DNA of 60,000 bases from Nymphaea colorata. Its lineage: Eukaryota > Streptophyta > Magnoliopsida > Nymphaeales > Nymphaeaceae. Position numbers and translations under genes: made by a program. Below the pieces are notes generated by a model. The model was not told the origin of the DNA, made no database searches, and saw nothing but the letters and a program-made list of their open reading frames with translations. Shown here piece by piece: positions 20,959 to 32,684 of this stretch (within the stretch, counting starts at the first letter, position 1; every line of letters begins with the position of its first letter). Where the stretch lies: the NCBI RefSeq assembly GCF_008831285.2, contig NC_045149.1:20911035-20971034 (forward strand), written 5' to 3'.

Positions 20959-23900
20959 TATGGCTTGCCAAAAGTTATAGATTTTGGTAAGTTGATCTTT
21001 TGGTTATTTATTTTAAAAGTAGCGAAAACTCTTGTAGACTCTTGTGCATATTTATGTGCTCATGAAAACAATTGGGTGCGTGAATGATTCTGTAGGACAT
21101 GAAATTGGAAACGACATGAGCACGTTCTTGTATTCCTTTGTTATCAATTATCATGTATTATGGAACTTTCCTTCTTCTGTTGAGTTTTATGAACACATGT
21201 ATCTTCATCAAGTTGTCTATGTTTTTAAGGTGTTGACATTTTCATCAATCTTCCTATGCTCTAGATTAGAATACATATGTTTTGGTTCACTATTTTGGGG
21301 GATAACTCGGTAATGCTTATTGCGCCAAAATGAAAAATTGATATCTTGATAATGCATAAATTTGTATTGACAAAATGAGAATTTAGATAAGTGTACGAGA
21401 GAAGGGAAAAAATGGTTAAAAACCATGACAACTGAAGTTACTAAAATCTCCTCTATAAACAGGAAATTTTGGACTCCGAAATTCTGCTTTTACAAATATT
21501 AGGGGTGCTAGGAAAGCTCAACAGGAGGCTCTATTTCTAAGGAATTCAGGACTCACTCATTGGTTTATCTTTTGCTTTTTGTTTGACATATTTGGTTGCT
21601 TTGTCTTGGCCTTTGTTTTTGGGTCATACAAGGCTCCTTACTTACTATGAAGCTATCCTATTATTTCATCTCCTTTTTTACTTACTATTTGGTTCCTATT
21701 ATTTCATCTCCTTTTTTACTTATTATCACATTTCACTTTTGTTAATTTTTCCTTATCATTTTTCTTTCTTCAGTAGATGTTTTATAATTATATCTTGTCT
21801 TTTTGTTTCCCGGCATTTGACTTTGTACTTACCCTTGTTATGTGGATCCAAGATTGTGTGCAATGTCCCCACCGGTTATATTTAAGCATCAACTATGTTT
21901 TGTGTGGTCCAACGAAATTAATGTTTTGCCGATTAAGGTTAGGTTATCACTTAAGCTAGCGTTACTGTGATAAAAAAAAAAAACTAACACGTTTCAGGTG
22001 TTAGTTTGATAAAAGACCTAAATTGTTCTCAAGTAAAACTAATTTTAAGTTTATTAATTGTATTGATCTCTACAAATGTACCCAATACGCAGTTTAGCTA
22101 ATTTTTGTAATCTAATTAGTTTGGTGAATGACTTTTTTCTTTATTAGTTCTTAAAAGCTAAGAGCAGCTTATATATATCCACCAACCTTTTTTTTCATGT
22201 CAACTTTTATAAAAGAAAAATAAATTTTTACTGATTAAACAATCATCTTTCGAAAAAAACGATCTTATGGGCTTTTTATACGATATTACAAAAAATTTAC
22301 TTTTGTTTTTAACTATATTTAAACTGTTTTCAATATCTTTGGCTTTTTGTGTTTCTGCAATTTTCATTGCTACATTCAATGGCAGCATTTGCACTCCACG
22401 CATCTACAGGAAATCGAATCCCTTCTTTCTGTTATTCCTAATCTCTATTGCGTGTTTTGCCAGCCGCATGCAAGGCATTGTTTGATCGACGCTGCATTCC
22501 TTATTCATTACCGAATGCTTTGATGCTTGGTTGAGAAGTAGGGGGATCTTATAAGGTCGTGCATCTTGGAACTCTTGGATGAGAATGAACACCTTGTGTG
22601 CCCACAGGTAATCTTCTATCGCTACTTTCTACAGGAACGAGATTGAGTTGCGTGCACCCAACATATGCACGAAAGAATTTTTGAAATCTTTCTATAAAGT
22701 AGAGGACATTTCAGACTTTTTCTTTTTTAAATACTTTTTTACCCTTATTAAAAAGTGTTTTTTTTTACTTTTAATGGGCATTTTGGTCATTGCATACCCC
22801 ACAGGGGTGACTAGGTTGACTGAATTTTCCCAGCCTACCATTTTCTTTTTCTAGATTTTGTAAATTTAGCACTTTAGGTAGCTTTGAAACTGTTTTGAAG
22901 ATGATCAAAAGCGACATGAGTAGTTGTGGACTGCAAATGAAAGGGAACAGATCAAATCTCAGTCAGCATTCTGCTACTCGAGAAAGTGCTGATAGTACTA
23001 CTACTAACTTTTGATTTAAGGATCAGTAAGTAGCTCAACCATTTTAGGTGCCCAAAATGAACCTTCTAATTAGTAAAAAGCATCGAATCCATCTAAATCT
23101 TGTTTGATGGCACACGGACCGCAGCGACCACAGCTCATCTTTCCGTTAGGGTATATGTGGTTTACTTCGGCGCTCTTTTCATGAGGCAAGTCCATTCTGG
23201 CCAAAGGTTCGTTCATCAGAGATAATTATAGGTCAGCTCGTCGTCTCGTTCACAAAGTCTGAATGTGGTTTAGACAAGTTAACGGGTCATGAACTTCAGA
23301 TAATCGTAGAGCAGTCCTGTTTACTAGGCCTACGAGCATATTGCTGAAGCATCTTTTGAGGAAGTGAAAGGTCTATACAATATCTAAATATTTGTTAAAT
23401 ATGAAGCCCAAAAAATTTGAAAAAAAAAATCGTCTTTTTAAAAGATTCTAAAACAAAAATAAGGCAAACAAAAAATGTTTTTTTAGTGTTGTTTTGGCGT
23501 CTTTGGCATTTTTTATTTTTAAAAGTTTTGCCGATATGTTTTGGAGATTTATGTGAGATAAATAACCTTGGCATATTATTAGAGAAAAGCCTTTTAAATG
23601 TCGTAAATTGTATTTGTGAGAATGGGTTAAATTGCAAATTGTGAGAAGCATCTTTGTCCCGGAGAGTCGTTGTCTACTTTCTCAAACTTGCCAAAATGAG
23701 AGAAAGAGTAATGTTTTTATAGGGATCGCTTCTTTTCCCAACCATGGGTATATGTTTTGTGGGTATGCCAAATTTCTAAAAAAATGGAATTGTATGTTAT
23801 AATACTCTATTCTGATTTGGTCTTAATATAGTTCTCATATTAATTAATCAGTATTACCTTGACAATGTTTTGGTTGTGTAACAAAGTACACAAAAATCCG

Positions 23901-24839
23901 AACTTGGACTCTAGAGCTTCATTTGTGTTAAGGGAATGTTTGATGACGAATTATTTTAAACTCACAAATTTTAGGTGGCTAAAGATGGATTGTGGTGCAT
24001 CAAGCTAAGGATCTTAGGCTATATGTTATTATTTTATATTGGCAAACTTAATGTAAGGCAGAAGAAGAAAATTCTGATCTTAAATTCATTTATCTCGCAT
24101 CTAAATCATGTGGTTCCAATTAGATGTAAGTTTGATTTATCATGTTTCCCATTGGGGTTTCTTGAATAATCCCAGTTTAGACTTGGACTACAATTAAATT
24201 TCGTTGAAACAAAATGATGTAAGATATTGAGATCAGCCGGCTGCAGGATGTTACCAGATGCATACTTCGGGTCATGAATTGAGATCTACTACCATGCATG
24301 TTTCATTATAGTGTTAGAACTCATGTTCCACATGATAACCATCAAATTTTCAAGAGAAAATTGAAAGATTTAAACGTATGCATATGATGGATCTACCGAG
24401 CACGGCGAGCAGCCAAATTAACTGGGGAGGGAAAAAGGAAAGGGAAATTAAGATAACATCCGAAGTGATATAAGATTTTGGCATGACATATCCTAAAACT
24501 TTAAACCCACAATCGTTAACAAAAAGCTGAGAATCTAAGAACATCTATCTGAAAGGTGTGAGGATTTCCACGTGCTTTTGCAATCCTTAAATCATAAGCC
24601 GCATTCGCGTCTCCTTAATTTTCCAACTTCGGTCCTTCTTAAAGGTGTATGAGTTTGAAGTTAATTTGATCTTAAATCTGCAGCTTGCCAGAACTTTGAT
24701 CTGTAGGTGAGATCCATGTTAAATAAAGAACCCAAATCTTAGATCTTGGATAATCAAACGCTACTTAAAGGTTCACAAAATCTTGGCTCCGGTTTAGTCC
24801 TTGTGTTCCTCAAGGCAGCAACACATCTTAATATCATCG
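20959..24839. other. Intergenic AT-rich stretch with no recognised gene
   Basis: All frames are broken. Open stretches here are short, hydrophobic or Lys/Phe-rich, as expected from AT-rich DNA. One perfect 10-bp hairpin lies at 21981-22007 and is listed separately. I see no terminal repeats or domain traces. Confidence 0.5.
21981..22007 (+). other. Perfect 10-bp inverted repeat
   Basis: AAACTAACAC and GTGTTAGTTT are exact reverse complements around the 7-base loop GTTTCAG. An outer pair, TTATCAC near 21945 and GTGATAA near 21967, lies just upstream. No gene end is evident nearby, so a role as a terminator or small RNA precursor is unproven. Confidence 0.5.
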
Positions 24840-25230
24840 TCACAAAAAATGAGTTTCTTTTGAAAAAAAAAAACAAAGACAAATGTTTAAGACTTTAGAA
24901 AAATACCGTTTTTCTAAGAAACGCCAAAACAAGAAAAATGTGTAAAAAGCGTGTTTTTTTTACGATTTTTCCTTTTTTTCCTTTTATTAATTTTTTTCAT
25001 ATTTTTTAATGCGAAACTGCTTGTTTTCATTTTTAATCTTTTATTTGTTGCAGGCCTACTTATTTTTTTATGTTTGTGTTATCAGTTTCTCAATTATTTA
25101 ATTTGTAAATATTTTAGTTTTATTATCTTTTAAAAAATTAATCGTATTTCTTTTTTCAGTTTTTTCATGCTCCCCATATTATACTTACAAAAAACGTCGT
25201 CTCATCATTTAAAATGTGAGAAATTTTTTT
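24840..25230 (+). repeat. T-rich dispersed repeat, copy 1
   Basis: This stretch shares a colinear series of landmarks with 34545-34870: a GCG-AAACTGCTT / ACAAACTGCTT start, TTTTATTTGTTG, CTACTTATTTT, TGTTATTAGTT-like sequence, a TTTTTAGTTTT stretch and a final CGTATTATAC-like end. Base composition alone would not give that shared order. It is probably a dispersed element of unknown class. Confidence 0.55.
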
Positions 25231-27106
25231 TGTAACTATGCTTAGCTTAACATAGACTTAGTATCCTGGCCTTTCTGCTGTTGACTCTTACAAAGATTTG
25301 TTATGTGATTCCGGTTCCCTAAACTCTAAATAACGAATTTGATTGAATCTGTCTCTGATTGCTATGCTTTGGTAAAAGATCCTTCACTGATATTCTCAAG
25401 TGCTTGGCTGTTAAATATTTTCTGGAAGCTGTTGTTCCTTAGCATGTATCAATTGTAATAGCTGGAGATGTGTTGCTTCACTACTTATTCAGAACCTTCA
25501 CATCATATGCCATGCAAGGGCGAACAGAAAATTCTGGTTAAGGGGCATTAGGTATAACTTTAAATTTTTAAAGAAGCACCAATATGTAAACAAGAAAAAT
25601 TATTCAAAAATATCAAATATAAAAATAAAAGTTTTTTAGGGTCTGTGTGGGCAATCTCAGTTGCCATTTGCCAACAGCTGACTCACACTTGCCTCTGCCC
25701 CTGATGCCATGGTGGCTATCCCTTAGTTAGGGGCGTTTTATGTGTTTCCCTTTTTCCCCGAACGGCTGGGACGAAGCTTGGGCAGCTAGTAGATTTCTTT
25801 GGGCACCTTAGGGCAGATATTGCTGGTTGATACTTTGAACAATCCTACATTAAATGTGGTCATTTTTGTTGTCTTGGTGTGAAGAATTAATGCACCATGC
25901 TAGGTAGATATTATAAAGTTACGTCTATGCCTGTGTGGTCGTAATGTGCCAAGAAAGGTTCATGTTAGTTTGATTTTCTTGTCAACATATTTGATGCATT
26001 CTCTTTCATTTTCTGCAGATACAGAGTCTTATTGGTATAAATATGGAGCGCCTTTATTACATATTACACACATTCAATGTGATTTGGCTTGTTACCAGGA
26101 ACTTTGTCATGCTCATGCAGCTTCTCTTAATGCACAGCCTTCATTAGTAGCAAAAAAAAAAAAGAAAAGTCGCTGTAGAAAATTAACATTCTCTGTGTAA
26201 TGGAGGTCATCTTTAGGTTAATATCTGCTTTATCATTTGTTTTCTTAAGCCGCTTCTTCTTTTCTTGATCTGCTTAACTTTTTTGTTTACAAAAGAAGGA
26301 TCTTTTGGAGAGGGGCTTGGTTTCAGTTTCCTTAATCAGCTCCATGCAGCAAGAATGTGGGGCTTAGAGAAAGGAAGAAAAGCACTCCATTCTGCGGGCA
26401 TGAACCGAATGAAGATCATTTCCTGTTTGCAAGTATTTGTTTTGTTTGTTGGCAGTCATCCATTGGAAGGTAGAACAATCCCTTTGAGTGTTCTTGCCCA
26501 GAGAACTACGCTTTCACAGAGGACGTGGAAGACCTGCTAATGGAAAGTCTTATCTACAAGTTACTCAGCTGCTTTCTTGGTTTCGTGTGGCTTCCGCCCA
26601 CCTTTATGTGAAATGTGGAAATGGTGGTTGATTTCATGATAAATGTTCACTAACCACTAGGAACTAGGATCTCTCTCTCTCTCTCTCCCTCCGTCGATGC
26701 CAAGAGGCAAGTCTGCATTAAGTTTTTTCAGCCTTCCAGGAAGAAGAGACACTCTTGTGCGGGATTTTTCTTTATGATATGTTTTGGAAGATCTTGTTTC
26801 TCTGTCACCCACCTGGAAAGAATGTGCCTTTAGTGTATGCCCACTCACCCAACCACCTGCCTGCTTTTGCGGGACAGAAGCTAGTGGATTTGTAATTGTG
26901 TGTCTTTATTCATGCCACAGGTGGATGTATATGATTTTGTTCACAAGTGGAATGTGGTAGCTCTGCTTTGAGATCTTTGGGAATTTTTTTGAAGGTTCTG
27001 AAATCTTGCTACATGTTCATCTAATTGAAGGGATCATGGACCAAGTTGAAGTAACTGTTCACGTTTCTTGGATGCAACCACGAGTTCTAGGAATATCTCA
27101 GATCTT
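25231..27106. other. Intergenic stretch with no recognised gene
   Basis: A plus-strand open stretch at 25946-26200 contains a possible 3' splice site (TTTTCTGCAG at about 26018). It continues as a mixed-composition segment with DTESYWYKYG and ends in a Lys-rich tail and TAA. It could be a terminal exon or gene scrap, but I do not recognise it and the upstream DNA gives no partner exon. A (CT)n tract lies at 26671-26687. Confidence 0.35.
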
Positions 27107-27960
27107 ATGTCACATGGGTGCCGGTACGGGTACGATTACGGCAATATGGGTGAGTATATGGGTGCGACAAATTTTTAAATTCTCAAAAATAACAAAATGA
27201 AAAAAAAACATTAATAGTTCACTAGTGTAATCCCATAAAAAAATCTATAAACACAAAAAAGATGCAAAACAAAAATATATAATGACAGAAAATTCAAAAA
27301 ATACAACAACAAGCAATAAGCTGTTATAAAAAAGTGAACAAAACTGATCACGATCGGGCTATCACTCTTCATTTAGGCTTCTGCATGAACTTGGCTGATT
27401 GGCAGCATCACTTTTTTTTTGGTTGATGAAGAAAATTGAAAGAAATAACCGACAGATTCATCAAACTTTTAATTAAAAGGGACAAAAATAGCATATAGAA
27501 ATAAAATGCAACCAAATAAAAGTGGCAGCAACAGATAAACACATAAAATCAAACAAAACATGAAAAACGTATATAAAACTATAGATTTACGTTCAATCTT
27601 TTACACAAAACATCCTCAAATCAAAAAAACGAAAAGCCTCAAATCAGGAAAGTAGAACCCTAAGTTGTAGTAGTGAAAAAAAAAAAAAACACTTACCTGC
27701 TAGTTTCCACTGTGCACCGCCAGACATGGCCATCGGTCATCGAACGTCATCGTTCCACTGTGGAACAATGCCGGTCGGAGTTGAACTGAAGAGCTCGACC
27801 TTTCGTAACATAAAAACGATGGTTTTTTTTTTGTTTTATAGTTTGGATAGGTCTTATCCAGACCCGATCCAACCCGTACCCAATACTCTCGCCGTACCTG
27901 GTTCCGCACACCAGCGTACCGGAGCGGGTACGTAGGGCAATCCCACGTACCCATGTCACT
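27107..27960. mobile_element. Putative inverted-repeat transposable element
   Basis: The left end reads GTCACATGGGTGCCGGTACG from 27109. The right end, on the opposite strand from 27959, reads GTGACATGGGTACGTGGG. The outer 11 bases agree at all but one position. Both ends continue with GGTACGG-type motifs pointing inward, and the middle is AT-rich with no transposase trace. This fits a non-autonomous DNA element of about 850 bp. I found no clear target duplication, so the superfamily is open. Confidence 0.5.
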
Positions 27961-30900
27961 TAGCTCAGATCAAAGCACTTCATGATCGCGTGGATGGTTG
28001 GTAGGACTAGGTCCATGCTGAGTTGTTTGTAGAAGCTGAAACGCCTGACCTTGTAGCGTCATAAGCCAATGATCTGTTCTTGGTCTTTTATCTTTGATTT
28101 GGAAATTAGCGGGGAAGCTTCGAGTCTCAGCTAAGGACCTCTCTGTTTTATTTCCCCTCTTGGTTAAATTTTTGTAGAGGCAGGGGGAAGGACCGCAACT
28201 CCTTCCTAAGTCTGTTTTCTGGTTCTTACAACTCTGTATGGGCCAATGGACTTATAAACCATGAGCAATTATGAGAACTGCATTCAAATTTTTCACTTTT
28301 GCACTAAGTCATTTTTTCGCTACCAAATGATGGGTAGCACAATAGGTGGGTCCGGTCCGGTGGTGTCTATTAACTTCAGTTCGAGTTCGAGTTCGAGTTC
28401 GAGTTTTAGAACTTCATGGTATTGAATAGTGTTATATTTGGATTAGGGATGCCGCTATGGACCTCACAAAGAATTACGTGAAAGTTAAGGCAGCATGGTA
28501 ACAGGAAATTTCAGATCTCGTTTTCCCAGTCCCTCCATGGTATTGCCGTAGGTGAGATGTTCTCCCACCCTGAGCTCCTTAACGGGTGATATTGTTAGCA
28601 GCTAGAGGCTTGTCCCTTGTTCCTAGAGCACGTTTGATATTTTGTTCCTAGGATGTCAGGAACAGATCCTATAGAGCATGTTTGACCTTGCTGTTCCCGG
28701 GACTCGGGAGTAGGAAGAACAAACGCAAGCGGAACACTCCGCTTTACCATAGCGTGGGCCGTTTGTTCTCGCCCGTCCCATGCATCCTGTCCCTTGAACG
28801 GTCAAGGGCGTCGTCATGTATGCCAGGATCATGGACTCAAAGGAGAAAGCCATTATTTTTGGACCGGTTCAATCTGTAAATGTGTCTGGTGCTTAGCTGG
28901 GATTTGTTTCTCGCTGAAGATGCTCTCGAAATTTCTGATAAGAAAGCAGATTTAGTCTACAGATGTCATAAAAATACAGACCGGGAGTAGCGCCATGAAC
29001 AAAATTCTTGTCCCTGAGTTACTAATTAACTAAGAGCTCAGACAGGCAGATTTGGGGCGCGTCTCCAAGTTGAAATCTGCAGGGGTTAGACTCCTGTACT
29101 GTAAGAGTTTGTACTATTATGGGGTGAGTTTTAAGTAAAAGTTGAACCACATAGATCTCACCACCTTGTATAGACATATAACTTTAAGACCCTGCTGACA
29201 AGGGGGAGGATGAGGTAGGCTCTCCCAGAAGCTAACAAAAACACTAATTTATCTCACAAGCGCAAATACCAGGGATGGATTGTCTCACGGATTCGTCAAC
29301 TGCCCACAGGCTGTAACGAATTTGAGAAGAAATGAACCCCAAAAAATTTGAGAATAGGACCATCTAACTCCAGCATGAGATGAAAAACGATTGAGCAAGC
29401 CATGCCCACGTTGAAATGCCATTAGTTTAGGTGAGGTCGGTCGGGAGTGGGCAAAGCAGAAACGTCATTTGCGAGATAGACTGATTAAATGTCCCACTTG
29501 CAGAAGTTTACTGTTCTTGACGCGCAAATTGCGTGTCTGCTCTGTAGCGAGAGAGAGAGAGAGACACAGAGAGAGGTGTGTTGTTTGTGGGTGTCGGGTG
29601 GTGGTGAACGGAGGCATCTTGTTCACGTGCATCTGAAGGAACGTACCGTACGTGGGAGTATGCAGCAGCCACGGACGAGATGAGCTTTTGGCCATTTCCG
29701 AATCCGACCAACGATGTCAAATGGCTCTCTCACAAGTCATGTCACATGTGTGTTGCCGCCGTGACTCCGCCTCTTTGTTTCTGCCAAAAAGGAAAGGGAC
29801 TGTACCAAAGTTTTTTTCTGCAAAGAATTGTCCCAGACCGCCCCCACAAAAAAAGTCCAAAATTATGATGCGGTGGTGGGGATCGATGGTCGATCTATGA
29901 GATTGAAGAAGCCACAGCAGCTATGATGAGAGAGAGAGATGGGCAGCCGTAAACGGGAAAATGGTGGGGATCAGTCAATGATATTGAGGAAGCGACGAAG
30001 GCCCATCAACTCAGTCGCCAATTATGAAAATTAACTAGAGGATTCGGGAGTCCCTCCCTCGCAAGTTCTCTGGCGGATGAGGCTCACATTTTTTGTCTCT
30101 TGTCTGACCTTTTCATCATCTTTTGTCTCTTTTCGAACTTTTGTTGTCATGCTTTTTCACTTTTTTTTCACTTTTATATCCGCAGCCTTTTATTGGTTCA
30201 CTTATTCTTCTTGATGGAAACGACGAAAGAAGAGGAAAAAGCAACCAAAGGGCTGTGTTTTTTAATTGGTAATAACTTTTCACATAAAAGAAACGAAACT
30301 GAAAAGATGGAGGCTTGAAGTAAACGTGCTCTGTACTTCCTTTTCAAAAGTCTTATTATTTATTGTCAACTTTCGAAAAGAAATTTTTTTTATCGAACGT
30401 GGGGCTCCCGATGGACCATATATAGCTTTTCTCGTGTCACATAATCCATGATTGCTGTGGCAAGAAAAGGATAAGACTGTATGCTTTTGATTTATATTTG
30501 TTGTCACATCCCCAAGATCAGCTGTTGGATCTTTGCATGAACCAATAACATTTTATAGAAGCAAATCTTGTGTGAACATACTTCTTGATTTGAGAATAGT
30601 CATAGCAATGCCTTTCGTGGCTCATGCTCATCTATGTTCAGTATGTTAAAGAGTGGCAGATTGGATGTCATCAAGCACGGGCGACCATACCGACATATTT
30701 ATCTGTGGGGATGTAAACAGTTTGGCACAGGTTCACTGTAGGCATTCCCAAGTCTGACTTGATGAGAACTTACATAATCTGTCTTGAATTTGAGCTGATT
30801 ATTAGTCAGATCCACATTCTTTGGCCTCACACACGATTGATCGTGCTTGCATTGGATCTGTAATCGAATAAATCTGACGTATTGACGTAAAAATTTTATG

Positions 30901-31363
30901 CTTTTCTGGTGATAAAATAAGCAGCAGGCGATCACAACTCTACAAAAGATTTTCGAGTCGCAGGGGGGGTGGGAGAGAATATCAGGTTGAAGACGGTCCT
31001 GACCTCTTGATTTTTGCAACTATGAATGCTTTACTGTTTCCACGCAATCACTTTGTCATACACAGGATAATTCCACTGACCTTACCCATTGGTTGCAGCA
31101 CACAAGGACGCCTTCAAATGCCGGTTTAAGACCAACCCTGTTAAAATAATCAAATGGCTTAGGAACTTGTAGTATACCTGGCAGCCCAATCTAGTCGACC
31201 AATTAAAAACATGCCAATGAGACTTGGGAGAGCTTGCCTATGGTAAAACAACAAAAAATCAAACACAAATCAAGATACATAATTTCACTGTCCTTAATAA
31301 CGCGTTGAAATCCAAGGTTTCATGTGTCCCTTGTAGCAAGGAAAAGCTAAACCTGCTCGCAAT

Positions 31364-31397
<34 letters not shown>

Positions 31398-31520
31398 AGA
31401 GAGAGATGCGACAAGGGGCTCATTTTTTATTACTAGGAAATAGGAGACTCATTCACACATCTCAAGATACAATCGACATCCCTGGATCCTCTCATGGTAC
31501 ACCGGAAATTACATCTAGCC
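27961..31520. other. Intergenic stretch with microsatellites
   Basis: No recognised gene is present. Present instead are four copies of GTTCGA at 28379-28405, a (GA)n tract at 29549-29564, and (CA)15 followed by (GA)6 at 31365-31406. Two similar 15-mers, TAGAGCACGTTTGAT near 28625 and TAGAGCATGTTTGAC near 28672, resemble ends of small DNA elements, but no full element could be drawn. Confidence 0.5.
31365..31406 (+). repeat. (CA)n(GA)n microsatellite
   Basis: There are 15 CA units followed by 6 GA units. It lies about 115 bp downstream of the stop codon of the G-protein gene, probably in or just past its 3' UTR. Confidence 0.95.
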
Positions 31521-32648
31521 TTACTCCTGCCGGATAAAAGGAGAAGAGCTAAAATCAGTACTATAAAATGATTCATCCCCAGGAACGACATAGTGCTCAT
31601 CCTTCTCTTCATCCCACTTCACCACCTCTCTTATGTACTTGAATGCGTCATCGACCGTCGTCCTTTCTCTGGCCTTTGCTTGCCAAACATACAGTTTCCT
31701 ATTGGTGAGTGAAGCATACAAGTCCTTGAACTTCATTGCCACATAGTAGTAAGCCTGGTGAGCCAGAGACTGATTGTTGTGGTGAGCCTTCACAGGGCAG
31801 AAATCCTGGAACCACTCACATGCACTGAGCGGGATTCTGTTTATTTTCTCTTCAAATAGATCATACTTATTCAGAATCAGGATGAAAGGAGTGTCGTGGA
31901 AGCATGGATGCTTGAGTACTGTCTCGAACAGTTCCTTGCTCTGCATCATCTTATTCCGGAGAGTGCTGGTACCTGCATCTGCCCATAGCTGGTCATAGTC
32001 GCTTAGAGCAACACAAAAGATTACGATGCGGACATCTTCAAACATTTCCACCCATTTACAACCTTCATTGATTCCTCTGGTGCTTACTCTAATGAGTTGA
32101 TACCTGAGTAGAAAGAAATACAAGTATTTATGTTAGCTACAAGAAAATCTCTGAATTTCATTGCTGTAGGAGTGTGGTGCATACATGCATGCACAGATAC
32201 AAAACATCACTGTACGTCAAAAGAGTTCTTTCCATTACTAACATCAGCATGGCCTTGGCTGCAAACATATGGCTTTATGTATGTGCTTATCCTTCTTCCC
32301 AGCAAATTAGTCTGTCTCTAACTTGTTTAAAGTGAAAAGAAACCTTCACATAGACCGTCTGTAACACTACAATTCCATAAACCGTTGCAGTTTTTTTAAA
32401 GCTCCTGATTACAATCCAGAGAGGGAAAGCTCATTCTCATTTTCCAAAGTTAAAGACATGATTTTCTGCTTTTGAAAACTAACAAAGAAACCAAGGATGG
32501 TAGACTCATGCTAAACAGTGGATGTGAAAAATAGGTCCCTCTGCCACACCTAGCCCATGTTCCATTGCCTCATGAAGAATCAGTGAGTGGCATATGGACC
32601 AACCATACCAACATCAAATCGAATACAACTTATTAACGGGAGATGGTA

Positions 32649-32684
<36 letters not shown>

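Noticed and set aside
28625-28690. Two TAGAGCAYGTTTGA words that resemble ends of small DNA elements.
   Set aside because: They are in the same orientation only 47 bp apart, and no inverted partner or target duplication was found.
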